A DNA stretch of 9,716 nucleotides from Candidatus Gastranaerophilales bacterium. Lineage in GTDB: Bacteria > Cyanobacteriota > Vampirovibrionia > Gastranaerophilales > Gastranaerophilaceae. The notes under the pieces are model-generated. The model searched no databases. It saw only the letters and a list, made by a program, of their open reading frames with translations, and had not been told where the DNA came from. Location of the stretch: NCBI GenBank assembly GCA_021199975.1, contig JAJQHF010000204.1, positions 1-9,716 of the forward strand. Direction: 5' to 3'. The position numbers and the translations under genes are program-made. How positions within the stretch are numbered: the first letter of the stretch is position 1; each line of letters starts with the position of its first letter. This document shows positions 6,081 to 9,716 of this stretch, piece after piece.

Positions 6081-7189
6081 TTAAAGAAAGTTTAAGAAGA
6101 GTTTTTGCCCTTGCAAAAAAAGAATTTATAACAACATGGAAAGACCCTAAAAGCCGCGGCATTATAGTTGCATTGCCGCTATTGCAGCTGATTGTTTTTG
6201 CAAATGCCATTACAATGGAGGTTAAAAATATAGATGTTGCCGCAATTGACAGAAATAACTCTGTTGAATCAAGAGAGCTGTTGTCAAGATTTGAACACTC
6301 TCCAAGATTTAGAAATATCTTTATTGTCGACAGTGAAAAAGAATTCAAATCTAAAATTGATAATCAAAAAGTTCAAATAGGACTGTATATAAATAACGAT
6401 TTTTCAAGTGCTTTAAGGGGACAAAAAACATCTGATGTACTTATAATTTCAGACGGCAGGCAAACAAATTCTGCTTCAATTGCAAGCGGTTATGCATCAC
6501 AAATAATATCCGATTACACATCGGAATTTAATAAATCAAGCGGGGCTTCAATCAATCCTGTTGTAAGAAACTGGTATAATCCAAACTTGGAATACCGCTG
6601 GTTTTTGTTAACTATTCTTATTCCTATGCTTGCACTTGTTATTACACTTTTGTTAACTGCTCTTTCTATAGCCCGAGAAAGAGAAATGGGAACATTTGAC
6701 CAGCTTATAGTAAGTCCTTTATCATCATTTGAGATATTACTCGGTAAAACTATTCCGTCTTTATTTATCGCAATGGTTTTAACCTGTATAATGACAGCTT
6801 GCGTAATTATATTTTTTAAAGTTCCTTTTATGGGGTCAATGCTTTTATTTTTAATTTCAATTTTAATATCGTTGTTATCGATTGTTGGTGTCGGACTCTT
6901 TATTTCATCAGTCTGCAATACCCAGCAGCAAGCAATTATAGGGGTTATGATTTTTCAACTTCCCGCAGTTCTTTTATCAGGATATATTTCACCGATTGAG
7001 GACATGCCGGAAAGCTGGCAGGCATTAACATATTTAAATCCCGCAAGATTTTTCATGGCACTGTCAAGGGGCATATTCTTAAAAGGAATGGGACTTGAAG
7101 AAGTTATTGTAAATCTTATACCAATGATTATAATTGCGGCAATCACCCTTACACTTGCAAGCCGCACATTTAAAAGAAAATTGGGTTAA
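6077..7189 (+). CDS. ABC-2 type permease, YbhR-like (second of two)
   Basis: A 370-residue partner of the preceding permease with the same layout: cytoplasmic start, membrane helix at about 29-45, periplasmic domain to about 175, and five C-terminal membrane segments. It has V-V-R-N-W-Y-N-P before helix 2 and A-R-E-R-E-M-G-T-F-D at the ATPase-facing loop. The two permeases are clearly paralogous, so the pair probably arose by duplication. Translation starts at GTG (6077-6079), overlapping the previous stop as GTGA, with GAGG at 6065-6068 upstream. This is the last gene of the operon; its TAA is 14 bases from the stop of the convergent ldpA-like gene and no terminator hairpin is visible. Confidence 0.92.
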   Translation: MIKESLRRVFALAKKEFITTWKDPKSRGIIVALPLLQLIVFANAITMEVKNIDVAAIDRNNSVESRELLSRFEHSPRFRNIFIVDSEKEFKSKIDNQKVQIGLYINNDFSSALRGQKTSDVLIISDGRQTNSASIASGYASQIISDYTSEFNKSSGASINPVVRNWYNPNLEYRWFLLTILIPMLALVITLLLTALSIAREREMGTFDQLIVSPLSSFEILLGKTIPSLFIAMVLTCIMTACVIIFFKVPFMGSMLLFLISILISLLSIVGVGLFISSVCNTQQQAIIGVMIFQLPAVLLSGYISPIEDMPESWQALTYLNPARFFMALSRGIFLKGMGLEEVIVNLIPMIIIAAITLTLASRTFKRKLG

Positions 7190-7203
7190 TATAACTAAAT
7201 AAC

Positions 7204-8169
7204 TTACATATAAATAAACAGTTCCTCAGCCAATTTTTTTGCTTTCTTGATTGCTTCTTGCCGTAATTGTTCGTTTTCAAAAAAATCGTCGTTTGAAATG
7301 TAATCTTTAACAAGTTTTCTTGCATAACTGCCAAGAGCTATTCCGTCAATATTGACAGAACACTCATGTGCCAATTTTGAGGTTTTTGAATTTGTTCCGC
7401 CTGATAGAATTAAATATACAGGAAGATTTGCGGCTCTTACAATTTCTGCAAATGCGACAGTCTGCAATGTTGTTTTATAATCATCATTTCCGCCTGACAT
7501 TGGTCGTCCGTCGGCTTGAAATAAAAATAATTCAGTATCTTTACTCATTGTTTTAATTAAATTAATTAATTTATCATCACCGAGTTTTGAACGGTCTAAA
7601 CAAATACCTGCACAACCGTTAAATATAGATTTTATTTTGTTCCATTCTTCTGAAATTTGTACTTCATCACTGCTTGAACAGTGAAATTCAATACAGTCAA
7701 TGCCTTCTGAAATAAGAGGAAGAAGCATTGTATAAGGAGTTTTGTATTTATGTTCAGTTAAAATTGCGCCTTGATTGCATATCTTAAGACATCTTTCGCA
7801 GCCGATGCAATTTTTTTCATCAATTAAAAATTTATTATCCTCGCTGAATATTGCATTTTGAGGGCATATTTTAATACAATCTCCGCAGAGTGTGCATTTT
7901 TGTTTATTAATTACAGCTTTTAAAAGGTGGATATCATCTTGCATACCTATACTTATACACAGAAGAACATCATCTTGTTTTCCTGCTCTTTCAATACCTT
8001 TTTTTGCCGCATTTAAAACCTCTTGCTTTGCACATAAATCAATCATGTTAAAGCCTGCTTTTGCGTACACATAAGCAAGTCTTTCTATTTCTTTTAAATT
8101 TTCATTTCCTGCACCGCATATTAATTTTAGGCATTTTTTATTTTCTAATATTTTTTTTATCTTTTCCAT
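7204..8169 (-). CDS. ldpA: LdpA-like iron-sulfur protein (light-dependent period protein family)
   Basis: A 321-residue cytoplasmic protein. The N-terminus has K-L-I-C-G-A (15-20) followed by a TIM-barrel-like A-Y-V-Y-A-K-A-G-F-N-M-I-D, as in cyanobacterial LdpA. A bacterial-type ferredoxin domain follows with two [4Fe-4S] motifs, C92-x2-C95-x2-C98-x3-C102-P and C121-x2-C124-x2-C127-x3-C131. The C-terminal half has F-Q-A-D-G-R-P-M-S-G (217-226), L-S-G-G-T-N (255-260) and G-S-Y-A-R-K-L-V (280-287), all matching LdpA as I remember it. In Synechococcus LdpA senses redox state and adjusts the length of the circadian period. Here there is no sign of photosynthesis or clock genes, so the role is more likely a general redox function. 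Length is close to cyanobacterial LdpA. Upstream there is only a weak Shine-Dalgarno (AAGA). Family call strong; function open. Confidence 0.85.
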   Translation of the reverse strand: MEKIKKILENKKCLKLICGAGNENLKEIERLAYVYAKAGFNMIDLCAKQEVLNAAKKGIERAGKQDDVLLCISIGMQDDIHLLKAVINKQKCTLCGDCIKICPQNAIFSEDNKFLIDEKNCIGCERCLKICNQGAILTEHKYKTPYTMLLPLISEGIDCIEFHCSSSDEVQISEEWNKIKSIFNGCAGICLDRSKLGDDKLINLIKTMSKDTELFLFQADGRPMSGGNDDYKTTLQTVAFAEIVRAANLPVYLILSGGTNSKTSKLAHECSVNIDGIALGSYARKLVKDYISNDDFFENEQLRQEAIKKAKKLAEELFIYM

Positions 8170-8176
8170 AACAATC

Positions 8177-8190
8177 TTATTATATAATAA
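8177..8190. promoter_or_regulatory. 14-bp AT palindrome with back-to-back TATAAT boxes between divergent genes
   Basis: TTATTATATAATAA is a perfect palindrome in the 51-base gap between the ldpA-like gene and the hydrolase. It contains a TATAAT on each strand (8183-8188 plus, 8179-8184 minus), and another minus-strand TATAAT lies at 8191-8196. It may serve as a shared -10 region, but I find no good -35 at the right distance on either side, and AT-rich DNA gives such matches by chance. Confidence 0.3.
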
Positions 8191-8208
8191 ATTATAAACT
8201 TAGGTTAT

Positions 8209-8223
8209 AAGGAGATAATGATG
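8209..8223 (+). promoter_or_regulatory. Ribosome-binding site deciding between two adjacent ATGs
   Basis: AAGGAG (8209-8214) is followed by two in-frame ATG codons at 8218 and 8221. The first would leave only 3 bases of spacing, the second 6, so the second is the better start for the hydrolase. The difference is one residue. Confidence 0.65.
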
Positions 8224-8763
8224 AATACAATAAACAGTAATAATTCACTTGTTTTGATAATTGATGTACAAGATAAACTCGTAGGCATGTTAAAAGATAC
8301 AGAGGCAAAAGAAAGTGCCGTAAAACTAGCAAAAGCAGCGGGAATTTTAAATATTCCATCTATAATAACAGAACAGTATCCTAAAGGCTTAGGTTCTACT
8401 ATTGAAGAAATAAAGATTGCGCTTCCAAATGCAAAATATTTTGAGAAAACAACATTTAGTGTTTTAAAAGAAGAAGGTTTTTCTAAAATTTTAAATGCCG
8501 CTCAGAAAAAGCAAATTATTATCTTTGGGATAGAAACTCATATTTGTGTTTTACAAACGGCAATTGATTTGTTAAACAGCGGTTATGAAGTATTTGTTGT
8601 AAAAAACGCATGTGCTTCAAGATGTGAAGATAACAAAGAAACTGCGCTTCAAAGGCTTCGTCATGCCGGAGCACAAGTTGTAACCGTTGAAATGGTCTTG
8701 TTTGAATTGTTAGAGGGTTCTAAACATGTTAATTTTAAAGAAATCCAATCAATAATAAAATAG
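8221..8763 (+). CDS. Isochorismatase-family cysteine hydrolase (YcaC-like)
   Basis: A 180-residue cytoplasmic hydrolase of the isochorismatase-like alpha/beta fold. Seen: L-V-L-I-I-D-V-Q-D with catalytic D15, F-E-K-T-T-F-S with K76, and the G-I-E-T-H-I-C-V segment with nucleophile C109, just after the stretch where the family has a cis-peptide bond. The later V-V-K-N-A-C-A-S-R, L-R-H-A-G-A-Q-V-V-T and E-M-V-L-F-E-L-L phrases are typical of the YcaC-like branch. Such enzymes cleave amides or related bonds (nicotinamide, isochorismate, N-carbamoyl compounds); the substrate cannot be set from sequence. No siderophore genes are nearby, so a true isochorismatase role is unlikely. An alternative ATG at 8218 is less well spaced from the ribosome-binding site. 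The gene is divergent from the ldpA-like gene and ends 4 bases from the radical SAM stop codon. Confidence 0.88.
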   Translation: MNTINSNNSLVLIIDVQDKLVGMLKDTEAKESAVKLAKAAGILNIPSIITEQYPKGLGSTIEEIKIALPNAKYFEKTTFSVLKEEGFSKILNAAQKKQIIIFGIETHICVLQTAIDLLNSGYEVFVVKNACASRCEDNKETALQRLRHAGAQVVTVEMVLFELLEGSKHVNFKEIQSIIK

Positions 8764-8767
8764 ACTG

Positions 8768-9703
8768 TTAATTTTTAATAAAAGAAAATAAAGTTTTGTG
8801 TTTTGCTTTTTCGTCTGCAATCATGTTTTGCAGACGTTCATAGAGTTCAAAATTAGAGTGGAGTTGTTTTGCTTTTTTTTCGGCATAATTAATAAGTTCA
8901 AAAATATGTTTTGGTATATTATCTTTATTAGCAAGATACCAATTTTCTTCAATATCCAGTACCGTTGTATATAAACCCTCATTATAATTAGCTGTCATCC
9001 ATTTATCAATTTCTTCAATATTGTCATTAATCCCGGGAATTATAATATATTTTGCGCTAACCAAATAACGTCCTAAAAATGTAGTTTGAAGAGCATATTT
9101 TCTTATTGTTTCCCTAACTTTATCATAACAGGGTACATTTTTAATTTTTTCATAAGTCTCAGCGCTTCCCGAATCAACTGAAACAACAACGTAGCCTCTT
9201 ATTTCATTAATTGCCCTTGCAAGCGCGGGACTGTATTTTATACCGGAGGAATGAACTCTTATTCCCCAAAAATAGTTATCAAGAAAGAAATTAATCATTT
9301 CTTCAAATTCGTCTAAAAGCGTCGGTTCACCCCCTCCGAATGAAATTATTCCTCCCTGTTTTAATATACCCTTTTCAAACATTTCTTTAATATAAGGCAT
9401 TGTGTTATATAATTTTGCGACCTTAAAATCATCAGGATGTTGTGTTGCATAGCAATACACACATTTGCAGTTGCAATTTGTCCAATGGCTGATATATAAA
9501 TTGTTTATATAGTTTTCATTATCCCATTTAGCTTCTTTCAAAAATGGGCAGCCTATACAGCTTTTATTTATTTTCCCTTTTTTATGATACCGTCTGAACA
9601 TATTTTTTATTTTAAAAACTCTGTCCCAATTAATTTTTTGACCGACAAAATTATTTCTTATTAATGTATGTCCTCCGCCTTCATGACCACAATAACAACA
9701 CAT
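8768..9703 (-). CDS. Radical SAM domain protein, possibly 5'-truncated by the window edge
   Basis: 311 residues from the first ATG. The cluster motif is C77-x3-C81-x2-C84 followed by Y, which binds the [4Fe-4S] cluster that cleaves S-adenosylmethionine. G-G-G-E-P at 123-127 contacts the SAM amino group. V-S-V-D-S-G-S-A-E-T-Y (174-184) and I-P-G-I-N-D-N (222-228) are further barrel landmarks of the superfamily. Additional cysteines lie before the core: C2, C3 and C5, then C49-x2-C52-P, and C79 within the cluster motif. These may bind an auxiliary cluster or zinc. There is no SPASM-type Cys cluster at the C-terminus. Upstream of the ATG no ribosome-binding site is visible in the 13 remaining bases and the frame is open to the edge, so the true start may lie outside. 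Substrate unknown; no partner peptide gene is visible. Confidence 0.85.
   Translation of the reverse strand: MCCYCGHEGGGHTLIRNNFVGQKINWDRVFKIKNMFRRYHKKGKINKSCIGCPFLKEAKWDNENYINNLYISHWTNCNCKCVYCYATQHPDDFKVAKLYNTMPYIKEMFEKGILKQGGIISFGGGEPTLLDEFEEMINFFLDNYFWGIRVHSSGIKYSPALARAINEIRGYVVVSVDSGSAETYEKIKNVPCYDKVRETIRKYALQTTFLGRYLVSAKYIIIPGINDNIEEIDKWMTANYNEGLYTTVLDIEENWYLANKDNIPKHIFELINYAEKKAKQLHSNFELYERLQNMIADEKAKHKTLFSFIKN
8812..8836. repeat. Perfect 9-bp inverted repeat in the 3' end of the radical SAM gene
   Basis: CGTCTGCAA and TTGCAGACG are separated by 7 bases. The hairpin lies inside codons for R-L-Q-N-M-I-A-D-E of the radical SAM protein, about 50 bases past the hydrolase stop. On the plus strand it is followed by TTCATAG rather than a T-run, so it is not a standard terminator, but it could protect or partly stop the hydrolase transcript. 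Confidence 0.45.
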
Positions 9704-9716
9704 TGTAAGTTTATAT

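Noticed and set aside
6514..6918. Minus-strand open frame of 134 codons
   Set aside because: Antisense shadow of the second permease; its translation is rich in Ile, Asn and Lys with no domain, and the plus-strand frame is unmistakable.
8221..8763. True isochorismatase (EntB-like) or nicotinamidase
   Set aside because: No siderophore genes or carrier domain, and the metal-site residues of nicotinamidase are not seen. The YcaC-like branch fits better.
8812..8836. Rho-independent terminator
   Set aside because: The stem is good but no T-run follows on either strand.
1..9716. CRISPR array, insertion sequence, prophage or tRNA
   Set aside because: No regular direct repeats, transposase or integrase frames, phage genes or cloverleaf were seen on either strand by eye.

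Overview
The window is AT-rich and reads as the genome of a Gram-negative-type bacterium, most probably a non-photosynthetic cyanobacterial relative (Melainabacteria/Vampirovibrionia, such as the gut order Gastranaerophilales). The best taxonomic clue is the minus-strand gene at 7204-8169. It aligns from end to end, by recall, with LdpA, a protein otherwise known from cyanobacteria. A complete exporter that includes an outer-membrane TolC-type channel shows that the cell has two membranes. The taxon is inferred, not proven.

Left end (1-727). A partial gene on the minus strand (502 to the left edge) encodes an unrecognised protein with an N-terminal CPHG/CPIC metal-site-like motif. Its stop codon lies outside the window. 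It is separated from the next gene by about 225 bases. That gap holds a GC-rich, strongly structured leader on the minus strand whose core resembles the B12 box of cobalamin riboswitches. It also holds two divergent promoters and a perfect 18-bp palindrome, probably the operator of the TetR-type regulator next door.

Middle (728-7189). Six plus-strand genes form a tight operon with overlaps or a 5-base gap: a CecR-like TetR repressor, a TolC/NodT-type outer-membrane channel, a HlyD/YbhG-type periplasmic adaptor, a YbhF-type double ATPase, and two ABC-2 permeases of the YbhS/YbhR type. Together they make a self-contained tripartite efflux pump with its own regulator. The adaptor carries the R-x3-L-x6-S tip motif used to dock on TolC. 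The ATPase has one canonical and one degenerate nucleotide site.

Right part (7204-9703). The LdpA-like iron-sulfur protein (minus) converges on the efflux operon with only 14 bases between stop codons. It is divergent from an isochorismatase-fold cysteine hydrolase (plus), which in turn converges on a radical SAM enzyme (minus) with 4 bases between stops. The radical SAM gene reaches almost to the right edge and its reading frame stays open to it, so it may be truncated at its 5' end. I saw no rRNA, tRNA, CRISPR array, insertion sequence or prophage gene.
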